A stretch of 64,000 nt of DNA from Acidimicrobiales bacterium (GCA_029246685.1 JAQWMR010000010.1:124001-188000), one strand, 5' to 3'; shown: positions 15,264 to 24,194, counted from the stretch's first letter. Notes: a model not told the origin generated them from the sequence alone. Numbers and translations are program-made.

Positions 15264-17731
15264 CAGTCGCACGCCTCGCAGGACTCAGGGTTTTCCAGCG
15301 AGCAGGCGACGGCTTCCTCGTCGGTGAACGTCTTCTTCGGCTCGCCGCCGCCTCCCGGGCCGTCCGGAGTCGGGCTCGGACCACCAGCGGTAGCGGTGGT
15401 CTTGTTGATGCGGGTCGCCGGACGGCTGCGCAAGTAATAGGTGGTCTTGAGACCGGCCTTCCAGGCGTACATGTACATGGAGGAGAGCTTCCCGATGGTG
15501 GGCGCCTCCATGAACAGGTTGAGCGACTGGCTCTGGTCGATGAAGGCACCGCGGTCGGCCGCCATCTCGATCAGGGACTTCATGGGGATCTCCCACGCGG
15601 TGCGGTAGATCGCCTTGAGGTCGTCCGGGACGCGATCGATGTCCTGGATCGACCCTTCGGCCTTCTTCACGTCGGCGATCATCTCGGCGTCCCACAATCC
15701 GCGACGTTGGAGTTCCTTCACCAGGTGGCGGTTGATCTGCATGAACTCGCCGGAGAGGGTCTCGCGCTTGAACAGGTTGGACACCTGCGGCTCGATGCAC
15801 TCGTAGCAGCCGGCGATCGAGGCGATCGTGGCCGTAGGAGCGATGGCGATCATCAGGGAGTTGCGCAGGCCGTGCTCTTCGATGCGGTCCCGCAGCGGAC
15901 CCCAGCGTTCGGCGTCGGTCGGCTCGACACCCCAGAGGTCGAACTGGAGGTCGCCGGCCGCAGCGCGGGTCTCGGCGAACGCTTCGTGCGCGCCGTTGGC
16001 TTCGGCGAGCTCCGTGGAGGCCCACAGCGCGTTGAAGTAGATCTCCTCCGAGATCCGACGACTGACGTCGCGAGCAACCGGGCTGTCGAACGGCACGCCC
16101 ATCTTGAAGAAGACGTCCTGCAGACCCATCAGGCCGAGGCCCACCGGGCGCCAACGGCTGTTGGACGCGCTGGATTCCTCGGTGGGGTAGTAGTTGATGT
16201 CGATCACGCGATCGAGGAACGGCACGACCTGGCGGACGACTTCGCCGAGGCGCTGGTAGTCCATCGCAGTGACGCCCTCGGACTCGACGACGAACTCGCC
16301 GAGGTTGACCGATCCGAGGTTGCACACCGCGGTCTCGTCCTGGCTCGTGACCTCGAGAATCTCGGTGCACAGGTTGGACAGGTGTACGACGCGATCACGG
16401 GCGTTGCCGTCACCGACGGCCCCCGGCCCCGTTTGATTGCACTTCTCGTTGGACGAGTCCTTGAACGTCATCCAGCCGTTGCCGGTCTCGGCCAGCGTCT
16501 TCATCATGCGCTGGTACAGCTGACGGGCCGGCACCTGCTTCTCGAAGCGGCCATCGGCCTCGGCCTGTTCGTAGATCGAACGGAACTCGTCGCCGAAGGT
16601 GTCGATCAGTTCCGGCACGTTCTTCGGATCGAAGAGACTCCACTGCCAGTCCTTCTCGACCCGCTCCATGAACATGTCGGGGATCCAGTTGGCGAGGTTG
16701 ATGTTGTGGGTGCGGCGGGCGTGGTCGCCCGTGTTGTCCTTCAGCTCGAGGAACTGGTCGATGTCGGCGTGCCAGGCCTCGAGGTAGACGCAGGCTGCGC
16801 CCTTGCGACGGCCGCCCTGGTTGACGGCAGCGACCGAGGCATCGAGCGTCTTCAGCCACGGGACGATGCCGTTGGACAGGCCGTTGGTGCCGACGATCAG
16901 ACTGTTCTTCGAACGGATGCGGTGCCAGGCAACGCCGATGCCGCCCGCGAACTTCGAGAGCCGGGCGATGTCGGTGTAGCGCTTGTAGATGCCCTCGAGG
17001 CTGTCTTCCGGCGAATCGAGGAGGTAGCAGCTGGACATCTGCGGGTGTGTTGTGCCCGAGTTGAACAGGGTGGGCGAGGACGCGAGGTACGCGAGCGACG
17101 ACAGGAGGTCGTAGAACTCGATCGCCTCTTTGGGGTTGGTCGAGAGGCCACAGGCGACGCGCAGGAAGAAGTACTGCGGCGTCTCGATGACGTCGCGGGT
17201 CTCCGGGTGACGCAGGAGGTAACGGTCATAGACCGTGCGCAGGCCGAAGAACTCGAAGTTCTTGTCGCGCTGGCTGTTGATCGCGGCGTTGAGCTCCGGT
17301 GCATGCTGCTCGACGAACGCGAGCACATCGTCGCCGATCAGGCCGAGCTTGTGGCCGAGCGACACCGATTCGGAGAACCACGGTGCGTTCTGGTTGCGCA
17401 CCTCTTTGTCGATGTAGGTCGACAGAAGGCGCGCTGCGAGCTTGCTGTAGTTCGGCTCCTCGACGATGAGGCCGGCCGCCGTGCGGATCGACAACTCGTC
17501 GAGCTCGCGGGTTGTGGCGCCGTCGGCCAGCGCGGCGATGGTGCGGGTGGACACCACCATCGGGTCCACGCCGAGCAGGCCCTCGGTCGCTCTGGCGACC
17601 GCATTGACGATCTTGTTCACGTCGACGGGTTCGAGCGCACCGCTGCGCTTCTTCACCCGCATACTCGTGGTGGTTGCCGCTGCCGTCTCCGTGTTGTCGA
17701 CGGCGGTCAGCCGGTCCTCCGTAATCGCCAT
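15263..17731 (-). CDS. nrdA: Ribonucleoside-diphosphate reductase, alpha (catalytic) subunit
   Basis: An 822-residue class I R1 protein converting ribonucleoside diphosphates to deoxy forms. The N-terminal ATP-cone is present (VKKRSGALEPVDVNKIVNAV, about residues 25-115), pointing to allosteric activity control by ATP/dATP. HPQMSSCYLLDSPEDSLEGI gives one redox Cys, NLCTEI and ETAVCNLGSVNLGEF the finger-loop Cys region, and PTATIASIAGCYECIEPQ a conserved C-terminal block. The end is SCEACD, the mobile C-x-x-C pair. ATG 17731 is preferred because GAAGAGGGG stands upstream; an ATG 36 bases earlier lacks one. A 689-residue antisense frame over this gene is a composition artefact. Confidence 0.95.
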   Translation of the reverse strand: MAITEDRLTAVDNTETAAATTTSMRVKKRSGALEPVDVNKIVNAVARATEGLLGVDPMVVSTRTIAALADGATTRELDELSIRTAAGLIVEEPNYSKLAARLLSTYIDKEVRNQNAPWFSESVSLGHKLGLIGDDVLAFVEQHAPELNAAINSQRDKNFEFFGLRTVYDRYLLRHPETRDVIETPQYFFLRVACGLSTNPKEAIEFYDLLSSLAYLASSPTLFNSGTTHPQMSSCYLLDSPEDSLEGIYKRYTDIARLSKFAGGIGVAWHRIRSKNSLIVGTNGLSNGIVPWLKTLDASVAAVNQGGRRKGAACVYLEAWHADIDQFLELKDNTGDHARRTHNINLANWIPDMFMERVEKDWQWSLFDPKNVPELIDTFGDEFRSIYEQAEADGRFEKQVPARQLYQRMMKTLAETGNGWMTFKDSSNEKCNQTGPGAVGDGNARDRVVHLSNLCTEILEVTSQDETAVCNLGSVNLGEFVVESEGVTAMDYQRLGEVVRQVVPFLDRVIDINYYPTEESSASNSRWRPVGLGLMGLQDVFFKMGVPFDSPVARDVSRRISEEIYFNALWASTELAEANGAHEAFAETRAAAGDLQFDLWGVEPTDAERWGPLRDRIEEHGLRNSLMIAIAPTATIASIAGCYECIEPQVSNLFKRETLSGEFMQINRHLVKELQRRGLWDAEMIADVKKAEGSIQDIDRVPDDLKAIYRTAWEIPMKSLIEMAADRGAFIDQSQSLNLFMEAPTIGKLSSMYMYAWKAGLKTTYYLRSRPATRINKTTATAGGPSPTPDGPGGGGEPKKTFTDEEAVACSLENPESCEACD

Positions 17732-17830
17732 TCTGGGCCCCTCTTCCGCGCCGGGAATGCGAGTCAAAGGGCGTGACTCCCGGTCAGATCACTCCCCGCC
17801 GCAGCTCTCTCCAACAAGAGTTGCGGACCC

Positions 17831-17863
17831 GTAATTACAGCCGCGTAACTACATGCTCGTCAA
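17831..17863 (-). promoter_or_regulatory. nrdAB promoter with twin GTARTTAC boxes
   Basis: On the minus strand TTGACG (17858-17863) and TGTAAT (17834-17839) are 18 bases apart, a good -35/-10 pair, leaving a leader of about 100 bases. Two near-identical octamers lie inside: GTAGTTAC (17845-17852) and the perfect palindrome GTAATTAC (17831-17838), separated by six bases. They look like operator sites but do not match the NrdR box as I know it. Confidence 0.5.
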
Positions 17864-17991
17864 GAGGAACTTTCGCGCGTCCGCAGAGCCCAGTAACAGA
17901 GCGAAAAGCGCAGGGTCGCGCGGGCCCGCGCCGAATGACAAAGACGCGATTTCGGCCTCGGACCCGGGATCACGGCACACCCGGGGGCGCG

Positions 17992-18028
17992 GAGATGTAG
18001 CGGGTGTCTAGGAACGCTCCGCGTTCCT
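17992..18028. terminator. Repeat copy A (18-mer) followed by an 8-bp hairpin
   Basis: The 18-mer GAGATGTAGCGGGTGTCT (17992-18009) recurs exactly at 24195-24212. It is followed by AGGAACGC-TCC-GCGTTCCT (18010-18028), a strong stem-loop. It lies just beyond the stop of the FAD oxidoreductase (18074, minus strand) and probably terminates it. A partial third copy (AGATGTAGCGGGGTCAG) starts at 18061, next to that stop codon. Confidence 0.5.
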
Positions 18029-18073
18029 TGGAACTCGGCTGCGCCGACATCCCCGACCCCAGATGTAGCGGGG

Positions 18074-19309
18074 TCAGTCGTCGCGGCAGAGCTTGGCGGT
18101 GACGGCGTCGGCGGCGCGTTTGCCGGACACGAGGGCGCCGTGGATCGACGGGTGCTGGCGATGGTCGCCGGCGACGAAGAGGCCGGAGCGGAGGCGCACG
18201 GACTGATCGGGGTCCTCGCCGACGGCCTGGCGGGGCTGGGCTCGTTCGATGGCGTCGACGCGCAGCGTCTCCCATTTCTCGATGACACCGCCGTACCACT
18301 CGGTGAGCGACGCGCGGACGTCGGCTTCCATGACACCGGTCCGGGGAGTGGACACGGCGACGAGCGCTCGTTCGTCGGGGCTGTAGTCGGCGGAGACCTG
18401 GGACAGCACCGCGAGGTTGTTGAGTGCGCCGTCGCTGTTGCCGTCGAGGACGATCACGGGTCGCTGCACCGGGGTCTCCGCCGCGACGAACCACCACGTG
18501 GTCATGCCGTGCGAGCCGGGGTCGACGACCTCGCCGGCGGTGAGGCGCGACGCGTCGTTCGCATCCGTTGCGATCACCACGGCGTGGGTATCGAGACGGT
18601 CACCGTCCACGTCGACCTGGTGTTCGGCCACGCCGGTGACCTCGGCCCCACAACGGATCGCGCCTGAAGGAAGTCGGTCGGCGAGCTGTTGGGCGATGGC
18701 GCCCATCCCCAGCCGCGGCACGGTCGCGTCGCCCTCGCTCAGCATGCGGAAGATGAACTCGAGCGAGCGACTCGAGAAGCGGAGGTCGTCGTCGAGGGCG
18801 ATACCGCTGAAGAGCGGACGCAGGAACGTGTCGATCATCGTGGGAGAGAACCCCATCGACGAGAGGCGTTCAGCCGCCGTGGTCTCTTTCTCCGTGAAGA
18901 GGTGATCGAGATCGATGGCCTGGACCTTCTTGCGGAACTTGAGAACGGTCCGCTTGTCCTTGAACGATCCGACCGGCGCCCGAAGCGTGCCGAACGCATC
19001 ACCGGGGCAACGGAACGGATCCGAAACACGGTGGAACTCGCCGCCTACTCGCACCAGCGCGCCGGGGTCGAACGTGCAGAGATCGAGTGTGTCGTAGTCG
19101 AGCTGCTCCTGGGCTGCGGGGTACGCAGTGAGGAGCGTCTGGAATCCGCGGTCGAGCCGAAACCCGTCCACGACGTCGGTGCGGACGCGGCCACCGGGCC
19201 CGTCGCTGCGCTCGAGAACGAGCGGCTCGTGGCCCTTCTCGCGAAGCCGGACGGCCGCCGCGAGGCCGGCCAAGCCCGCGCCCACGATGACCACGTCGTG
19301 CGAGGTCAT
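18074..19309 (-). CDS. FAD-dependent oxidoreductase (amine oxidase / phytoene desaturase-like)
   Basis: A 411-residue flavoprotein with the dinucleotide fold at the N-terminus (VVIVGAGLAGLAAAVRLREKG, with GxGxxG), followed by LERSDGPGGRVRTD, the second fingerprint of this superfamily. GFQTLLTAYP, FLRPLFSGIAL and the C-terminal FVAGDHRQHPSIHGALVSGKRAA (the FAD-closing motif) follow. Members oxidise amines, protoporphyrinogen or carotenoid precursors; none can be chosen here. The ATG at 19309 is preferred over a GTG at 19354 since it places the fold at residue 5. Terminator-like repeats follow it. Confidence 0.85.
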   Translation of the reverse strand: MTSHDVVIVGAGLAGLAAAVRLREKGHEPLVLERSDGPGGRVRTDVVDGFRLDRGFQTLLTAYPAAQEQLDYDTLDLCTFDPGALVRVGGEFHRVSDPFRCPGDAFGTLRAPVGSFKDKRTVLKFRKKVQAIDLDHLFTEKETTAAERLSSMGFSPTMIDTFLRPLFSGIALDDDLRFSSRSLEFIFRMLSEGDATVPRLGMGAIAQQLADRLPSGAIRCGAEVTGVAEHQVDVDGDRLDTHAVVIATDANDASRLTAGEVVDPGSHGMTTWWFVAAETPVQRPVIVLDGNSDGALNNLAVLSQVSADYSPDERALVAVSTPRTGVMEADVRASLTEWYGGVIEKWETLRVDAIERAQPRQAVGEDPDQSVRLRSGLFVAGDHRQHPSIHGALVSGKRAADAVTAKLCRDD

Positions 19310-19381
19310 ACCCCGAATTCGCTCCGAAGATTCACGAAGGGAAACGTTACCCACTCGTCCATGAGGGGTCGAGGCGGGCGT

Positions 19382-19777
19382 CTAGCGCCAGCGCAGAATC
19401 GGGACTGGGCCATTGGCGGTCGCGGAGGAGTGTCCGGGCATCAGGAGGAGCGCGAGTCCGACGACGATCCCCAATCCGGGCACGCCCCCGGCCACTGCCA
19501 CCGCAAGAACGGGCCAGTCGAGGTCGTGGATGCGTCTCCCGATCGAGCACATCCAGAAGTAGGCGCAGACGGCGACCCACGCGAAGGCGGCCGGCGTGCC
19601 GATCGGCTCGAGCGCGGGCGACAGCAGCAACACAACGCCCACGATGGTCGCGATGACGGACGCGAGGAGGACGACTGCGTACTTGAGTCGCCCGCTGCGG
19701 CCGCACCAACTGCGAGCGCGATGCCAGATCGTCGGCTCAGCAGTGTCGTGCGTCGTCGCACGGGTCGTGGTGACCAT
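19382..19777 (-). CDS. DUF805-like small membrane protein
   Basis: A 131-residue protein with three to four hydrophobic segments: LKYAVVLLASVIATIVGVVLLL, PAAFAWVAVCAYFWMC, and VLAVAVAGGVPGLGIVVGLALLLMPG. The motif IGRRIHDLDWP and the closing MPGHSSATANGPVP match the R-R-x-H-D and P-G...N-x-G-P pattern of DUF805 proteins. Function is unknown for the family. The start is taken at ATG 19777, where an N-terminal soluble stretch of about 30 residues precedes the first helix. Confidence 0.65.
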   Translation of the reverse strand: MVTTTRATTHDTAEPTIWHRARSWCGRSGRLKYAVVLLASVIATIVGVVLLLSPALEPIGTPAAFAWVAVCAYFWMCSIGRRIHDLDWPVLAVAVAGGVPGLGIVVGLALLLMPGHSSATANGPVPILRWR

Positions 19778-19817
19778 GGATGCCCATCGGCGGGCCTGAC
19801 TCGGTTTGTGAGAAGGA

Positions 19818-20507
19818 CTACACCCGCACGAACGGGCGGGCGCTCGGGCTGAAGCCGATGTGGCGGCCCCAGACGTGCAATCCGTATCCGGGGGGTTGGA
19901 ACGCATCCGCCGGCGTCAGCGATTCGAAGCCCGCCAACGCGTTGTCGCGTACCCAGAACGCGTTGACGCCTGCGGAATCGCAGCCGACGAGTGCGTAGCC
20001 GCGAGCCGAGGCGACGCTGTGCAGCGCGGCGAGCGACGCACCGAAGTACGACGAGACGTCCCACACGTGGTGGGGGTCGTAGGCGATCGTCTTGCGATCG
20101 ACCGGCCCGAGTGACGCGTTGTACTCCATGACGAGCACGCGGGGGCGGTAGCGCTCGTCGAGCGCCTTCAGCACCCAGTAGTCGTTCGAGTCGATGTCGA
20201 TCGACAGGACGTCGAACTCGTCGGGAACGTCGTACGCCTCGAACAGCTCGTTGATGTTCTCGGCGGTGATGAACTCTTGGCGGATGTCCGTCGGGCCGGG
20301 CTGGTCCATCCCGTCCATGCGCAGCCCCATCCACCCCTGCTCGAGCAGGAGCCGGCTGTTGCACTCGGCGCCCATCTCGCCCACGCCGAATTCGACGAAT
20401 GTGCGATTCGTGGTGCCGATCGCGGCGAAGAGCGCGGTGAGGATGCCGTCCTCACCGTTCTGCGAGTAGGTCGACGCCTCGTGGAGGCGAAGCTGCTCGC
20501 GGTTCAG
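19818..20507 (-). CDS. FkbM-like methyltransferase-type protein, non-ATG start
   Basis: About 229 residues. SQNGEDGILTALFAAIG, RTFVEFGVGEMGAECNS, RLLLEQGWMGLRMDG and DEFDVLSIDIDSNDYW follow the pattern of FkbM-type SAM-dependent methyltransferases often found in glycan loci, but the SAM motif is degenerate. No ATG or GTG stands near the beginning of the conserved part. The best available start is CTG at 20505-20507, overlapping the TGA of the ALDH gene (CTGA). This suggests coupled translation from a weak start, or a lost true start. It ends 40 bases before DUF805. Confidence 0.6.
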   Translation of the reverse strand: MNREQLRLHEASTYSQNGEDGILTALFAAIGTTNRTFVEFGVGEMGAECNSRLLLEQGWMGLRMDGMDQPGPTDIRQEFITAENINELFEAYDVPDEFDVLSIDIDSNDYWVLKALDERYRPRVLVMEYNASLGPVDRKTIAYDPHHVWDVSSYFGASLAALHSVASARGYALVGCDSAGVNAFWVRDNALAGFESLTPADAFQPPGYGLHVWGRHIGFSPSARPFVRV

Positions 20508-21928
20508 ATGAACCGCCGGATCAGCTTCTCTTTCTTCGCCGTGTACGGCGGGTAGAGCATCTTCGGATCCATCTTGGTCGGCTTCTTCATGACCGACTTC
20601 AGGTTGGAGAACGTGTCGAACCCTGACTGGCCGTGGTAGCGGCCCGTACCGGATTCGCCGACGCCACCGAACGGCAGATCGGGCGGCGTGATGTGGAGCA
20701 CCACGTGATTGACGCAGGCACCGCCGGAGGTGGTGGACGTGATCAGCTCGTCGGCCTTCTCGCTGTCCTCGGCGAAGACGTAGAGGGCGAGCGGCTTCTC
20801 GTCTTCGTTCACGATCTCGACGGCCTCGGCCATCGACTCGACCGTGATGACCGGCAGCAGCGGTCCGAAGATCTCCTCCTGCATGATCCTCGAGTTCCGA
20901 TCCGGGTCGACGATGACCGTCGGCTCGACGTACTTCGCGTCGACGTCGGTGTCGCCACCGAAGGCGACGGTGCCGCCGTGGTCGGCCAGGAGGCCTTCGA
21001 GCCGGCTCGCATGCCGGTCGGTGACGATCGAACCGAAGTCCTTGTTGTCCTTCGTGCCGTTGCCGGCGCTGAACTCGTCGAACGCGCTCTGCAAGCTGTC
21101 GACGAGGGCGTCGCGGTTCTTCTCGGTAACGAGGACGTAGTCGGGCGCGACGCAGGTCTGGCCCGCGTTGAGCCACTTGCCCCAGGCGAGCCGGCGGCCG
21201 GTGACTTCGATGTTGGCGGAGTCGTCGACGAGCACGGGGCTCTTACCACCGAGCTCCAGCGTGACGGGGGTGAGGTGGCGGGCCGCGGCCTGGTAGACGA
21301 TGCGGCCGACGTCGGTGGAACCCGTGTAGAAGATGTGGTCGAAGCGCTGCTCGAGCAGGTCGGTTGCGACGGCGACGTCACCCTCGATGACGGCGATGGC
21401 CTCGGGATCGCAGTAGCGCGGGATCAGCTCGGCGAGCAGGTTGCTCGTGGCGCCGGCGACCTCGGATGGCTTGGCGATCACGGCGTTGCCGGCAGCGATG
21501 GCGGCGGCCATCGGGAGCAGAAGCAGCTGCACCGGGTAGTTCCACGGAGCCACGATCAGAGCGACGCCCAGCGGCTCCGGAACGACGTAGCCCTTGCCGG
21601 GCTGGGAGGCCATCGGGAGCCGGGCGCGGCGGGGCTTGGCGTACTTCGGCGCGTTCTTGCGCATCGCGGCAATCTCGGAGGCCGTCGATCCGACGTCGGC
21701 GGCGAATCCCTCGATGGCCGGCTTGCCGAGGTCCAGGGCGAGCGCCTCCTCGAAGCGTGAACCCTCCATCTTGAGCATGCGGACGAGCCCATCGAGCTGT
21801 TCCTGGCGCCATGCCATCGGCTTGGTGCGGCCGGTGTTGTAGACGGCGCGGACGCTCTCCACGATTCCGGCAACGTCGACCGGGGTCAGGTCGACGTCGG
21901 TTCCCTCTGGGCGTTCAGTAATGGCCAT
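20504..21928 (-). CDS. Aldehyde dehydrogenase (NAD(P)+), class 3-like
   Basis: A 474-residue ALDH oxidising aldehydes to acids. It shows VIVAPWNYPVQLLLLPMAAA and the nucleotide segment FYTGSTDVGRIVYQAAA. The catalytic Glu is in VTLELGGKSPV and the nucleophile Cys in NAGQTCVAPDYV. EEIFGPLLPVITV and LPFGGVGESGTGRYHG complete the fold. The short length and C-terminal KKEKLIRRFI (membrane-proximal basic tail) resemble class 3 fatty-aldehyde dehydrogenases. The start is ATG 21928, with no clear promoter. It is followed with overlap by the FkbM-like gene. Confidence 0.92.
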   Translation of the reverse strand: MAITERPEGTDVDLTPVDVAGIVESVRAVYNTGRTKPMAWRQEQLDGLVRMLKMEGSRFEEALALDLGKPAIEGFAADVGSTASEIAAMRKNAPKYAKPRRARLPMASQPGKGYVVPEPLGVALIVAPWNYPVQLLLLPMAAAIAAGNAVIAKPSEVAGATSNLLAELIPRYCDPEAIAVIEGDVAVATDLLEQRFDHIFYTGSTDVGRIVYQAAARHLTPVTLELGGKSPVLVDDSANIEVTGRRLAWGKWLNAGQTCVAPDYVLVTEKNRDALVDSLQSAFDEFSAGNGTKDNKDFGSIVTDRHASRLEGLLADHGGTVAFGGDTDVDAKYVEPTVIVDPDRNSRIMQEEIFGPLLPVITVESMAEAVEIVNEDEKPLALYVFAEDSEKADELITSTTSGGACVNHVVLHITPPDLPFGGVGESGTGRYHGQSGFDTFSNLKSVMKKPTKMDPKMLYPPYTAKKEKLIRRFI

Positions 21929-21981
21929 GCAATCAGCTTGCCAGCCGGGGCCCCAATGCGCACCTGCGCGCCGGCTCCTGC

Positions 21982-22220
21982 TCAGCGGCCAACGGTGCGA
22001 TAGGTGATGCGATTCGCCGTCGCCGCGGCACGGATTCGGGGCCCGTCGTCGTTCATGTCGACGTAGAGGGGAGCGTCGAGGACCCGACATGCGGCGATGG
22101 CCTCCGCCCCGAGGCTCGAGAGGCCGTGGTCGTCGGCGAGCTCCGCCATGTCGTAGGCAAGTGCCTGCATCCCGACTACTCGAACCTCGTCGGGCAGCGG
22201 CCAGGAAAAGTAGACGGGGT
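21982..22220 (-). pseudogene. Unrecognised reading-frame fragment downstream of the 2OG oxygenase
   Basis: After the stop of the oxygenase the minus strand keeps an open frame with protein-like composition: NPVYFSWPLPDEVRVVGMQ, then DMAELADDHGLSSLGAEAIAACRV, LDAPLYVDMNDDGP, ending YRTVGR. The only ATG in it is 22170, which would give 62 residues and omit the aromatic N-terminal part. I do not recognise it. The best reading is the C-terminal end of a gene whose 5' part is lost at about 22215. Confidence 0.35.
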
Positions 22221-23195
22221 TCAGTCGACCCGGCGTCCGTCCTCCACGAGGTTGATCTCCCAGAGCACCTTGTCGAGCGCGTCGGCGGCGCTGACCGTGG
22301 GAAACCGCAGCGGCGTGTCGTCCGTGACGCACGTTCCGATCGGGTCGAGCATCGTCCACGGCGTGGGGTGCGCGAACTGCACCACGGAGTAGCGATCGCC
22401 CTGCTGACCCGGTGATGAGACCACCTGATGGATGCCGGGAGGAATGACGCCATTCGTCAGTCGCTCGAGCATGAGCCCGGTGTTGATGATCGCCCGGTTC
22501 TCCGGCGGCGCGGCGTCGACCCAGTTGCCGTCGACCTTCACCTGCAGGCCGGCGGCTGTGGCTCGGGGCAACACGGTGATCAGGTTGATATCGGCATGCT
22601 CACCGGCCCACACGTGCTGTTCGCCGGGGGCGTTCTCCATCGCCGGGTAGTGGATCGCCCGGGTCAGGGTGGCGCCGTCGACGAGCATGTCGTCGAAGAA
22701 CCGCTCGTCGATGCCGAGGCCCGCCGCGATGATCCGCAAGACCCGAGCCTGAAGGTCGGCGAACGTGCGATGGAAACCGAGGAGCAGATCGTTGACGCCC
22801 GGAAGGTCGGCCTCCGGCAGCGTCGGCGGGCCGTAGCGGTGGGGGTACTTCGCCCGCAGCGGATGCCCGTCACCGAGGGGCGCGCCCCAGTTCAGCATCT
22901 CCTTCCAGTCCGGCACATCGGCCGATGCGGCCGTCTCCACGAGCAACCCCGTGTAGCCGCTCTGCCCGTTGGAGCCAGGAACGACGTAGGCGTCCTTTTG
23001 CTCCTGCGTGAGGGTGAAGAACGCTTCGAGCTGCCCGTAGACGTCGTCGATCATGTCGACGCTGAGGTCGTGCTCGACGTAGACGAACCCCGTCCGCAGC
23101 GACTGCGTGACGCCATCGATCACCGCCTTCCGTGCGGCCGCGTCGCCCTTCTCGAACGCGATCAGATCGACATCGAGAATCGAGGCGTCTCCCAT
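22221..23195 (-). CDS. 2-oxoglutarate/Fe(II) oxygenase (isopenicillin N synthase-like)
   Basis: A 324-residue non-heme iron oxygenase. The N-terminal DIOX_N half reads ILDVDLIAFEKGDAAARKAV and TGFVYVEHDLS. The catalytic half has the iron triad H200-x-D202 in GEHADINLITVLPRA and H256 in PGIHQVVSS, with the 2OG-binding R-x-S in GDRYSVVQF. Such enzymes hydroxylate or desaturate many small molecules, so the substrate is open. The ATG at 23195 follows TAGCGT by six bases. It reads in from a truncated lipoprotein gene upstream. Confidence 0.88.
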   Translation of the reverse strand: MGDASILDVDLIAFEKGDAAARKAVIDGVTQSLRTGFVYVEHDLSVDMIDDVYGQLEAFFTLTQEQKDAYVVPGSNGQSGYTGLLVETAASADVPDWKEMLNWGAPLGDGHPLRAKYPHRYGPPTLPEADLPGVNDLLLGFHRTFADLQARVLRIIAAGLGIDERFFDDMLVDGATLTRAIHYPAMENAPGEQHVWAGEHADINLITVLPRATAAGLQVKVDGNWVDAAPPENRAIINTGLMLERLTNGVIPPGIHQVVSSPGQQGDRYSVVQFAHPTPWTMLDPIGTCVTDDTPLRFPTVSAADALDKVLWEINLVEDGRRVD

Positions 23196-23407
23196 GCCGC
23201 CACGCTACCCGGTCTTCTCCCCCTGAAATCGGGGCCGGTCGGATCCGGAACCGTGGTCGTCGTTGTCGTGCTCGTCGTTGTGGCGTCGGGCGTCGGTTCC
23301 GTCGTCGGCGCCTCGGTCGTCGTGGGGTCGGCGGTCTTATCGTCGCCTCCGCCGCCACATGCCGTGGCGACGAGGGTTATGACGAGGAGAGCGGCGGACA
23401 GTTGCAT
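23162..23407 (-). pseudogene. Lipoprotein gene stub
   Basis: MQLSAALLVITLVATACGGG is a clear lipoprotein signal with lipobox VATAC, followed by a Thr/Pro-rich linker (TTTEAPTTEPTPDATTTS). Then the frame runs through the promoter and start of the oxygenase gene and stops after 81 codons. The real lipoprotein domain is absent, so this appears to be a 5' stub cut at about 23220. Confidence 0.5.
23202..23207 (-). promoter_or_regulatory. Leaderless -10 (TAGCGT) for the 2OG oxygenase
   Basis: TAGCGT on the minus strand, six bases before the ATG at 23195. Confidence 0.5.
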
Positions 23408-23481
23408 GAATCGGGATCACACCATGCTGTCGACGGTAGCCCGGCAGAACGGCCCGCACGATTGATCTCACCGATGGCATC

Positions 23482-23487
23482 TATGGT
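23482..23487 (+). promoter_or_regulatory. Leaderless -10 (TATGGT) for the AIM24-family gene
   Basis: TATGGT then six bases then ATG 23494. Confidence 0.5.
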
Positions 23488-23493
23488 CTGGTC

Positions 23494-24177
23494 ATGGAAA
23501 TCCAGCTTCGTCACAACCCCTCCTTCTCGGTCGCCCGAGCGATTCTGTCCCCCAACGAAGCGATCCGAGCCGAGAGCGGAGCGATGATGGCGATGGCCGC
23601 CGACACCTCCATCGACGCAAAGGTCGAAGGCGGGCTGATGAAGGGGCTCAAGCGGTCCGTGCTCGGCGGCGAGTCGCTGTTCATCACCACGGCCACAGCC
23701 GGCGGTGGCGGCGGGTGGATCGACTTCGCACCGTCGCTACCCGGTGATATAGCGATGGCGACGATCACCCCCGAGCGGCCTCTGCTCATCCAGAAGGGCT
23801 CGTTCCTGTGCGCTGAGCAGGGTGTTGAGATCGACACCCAATGGGGCGGTATGAAGAACCTCTTCGGTGGCGAGGGCGGGTTCCTGCTGCGCGCCAGTGG
23901 CCAGGGTGAAGTCGTGCTCTCCACCTACGGCGCGCTCGACCGGTTCGAGCTGGAGGATGGCCAGCAGGTGGTGGTCGACACCAACCATATGGTCGCCTTC
24001 GCCGAGACGGTGACGATGGAGCTGAAGAAGGCCTCGGACTCCGCATGGAAGTCGATGAAGTCCGGCGAGGGGCTCGTCTTCGTCTTCACCGGGCCCGGCG
24101 AGCTGATGATGCAATCCCGCAACCCCGACGAGATCGTCCAGTACATCTACCGCAACATGCCGGCGAGCCGAAACTGA
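23494..24177 (+). CDS. AIM24 / TIGR00266 family protein
   Basis: A 227-residue beta-rich protein. It opens MEIQLRHNPSFSVARAIL, with IRAESGAMMAM and LFITTATAGGGGGWIDFAPSLPGDI. LLIQKGSFLCAEQGVEIDT, GGEGGFLLRASGQGEVVLS and a closing EIVQYIYRNMP are all typical of the AIM24 (DUF124) family. These are trimeric beta-solenoid-like proteins of unclear role in bacteria (the yeast homologue is mitochondrial). It stands alone and converges on ileS with a repeat copy between them. Confidence 0.85.
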   Translation: MEIQLRHNPSFSVARAILSPNEAIRAESGAMMAMAADTSIDAKVEGGLMKGLKRSVLGGESLFITTATAGGGGGWIDFAPSLPGDIAMATITPERPLLIQKGSFLCAEQGVEIDTQWGGMKNLFGGEGGFLLRASGQGEVVLSTYGALDRFELEDGQQVVVDTNHMVAFAETVTMELKKASDSAWKSMKSGEGLVFVFTGPGELMMQSRNPDEIVQYIYRNMPASRN

Positions 24178-24194
24178 TCTCCCGCTCGCCCTCA

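Noticed and set aside
15707..17776. A 689-codon open frame on the plus strand over nrdA
   Set aside because: It mirrors nrdA in a high-GC sequence, is rich in Val/Arg/Asp/Glu without motifs, and nrdA itself is certain.
17732..18073. Cobalamin riboswitch or NrdR box in the nrdA leader
   Set aside because: No B12-box-like or NrdR-box-like sequence seen; class I enzymes do not need B12.
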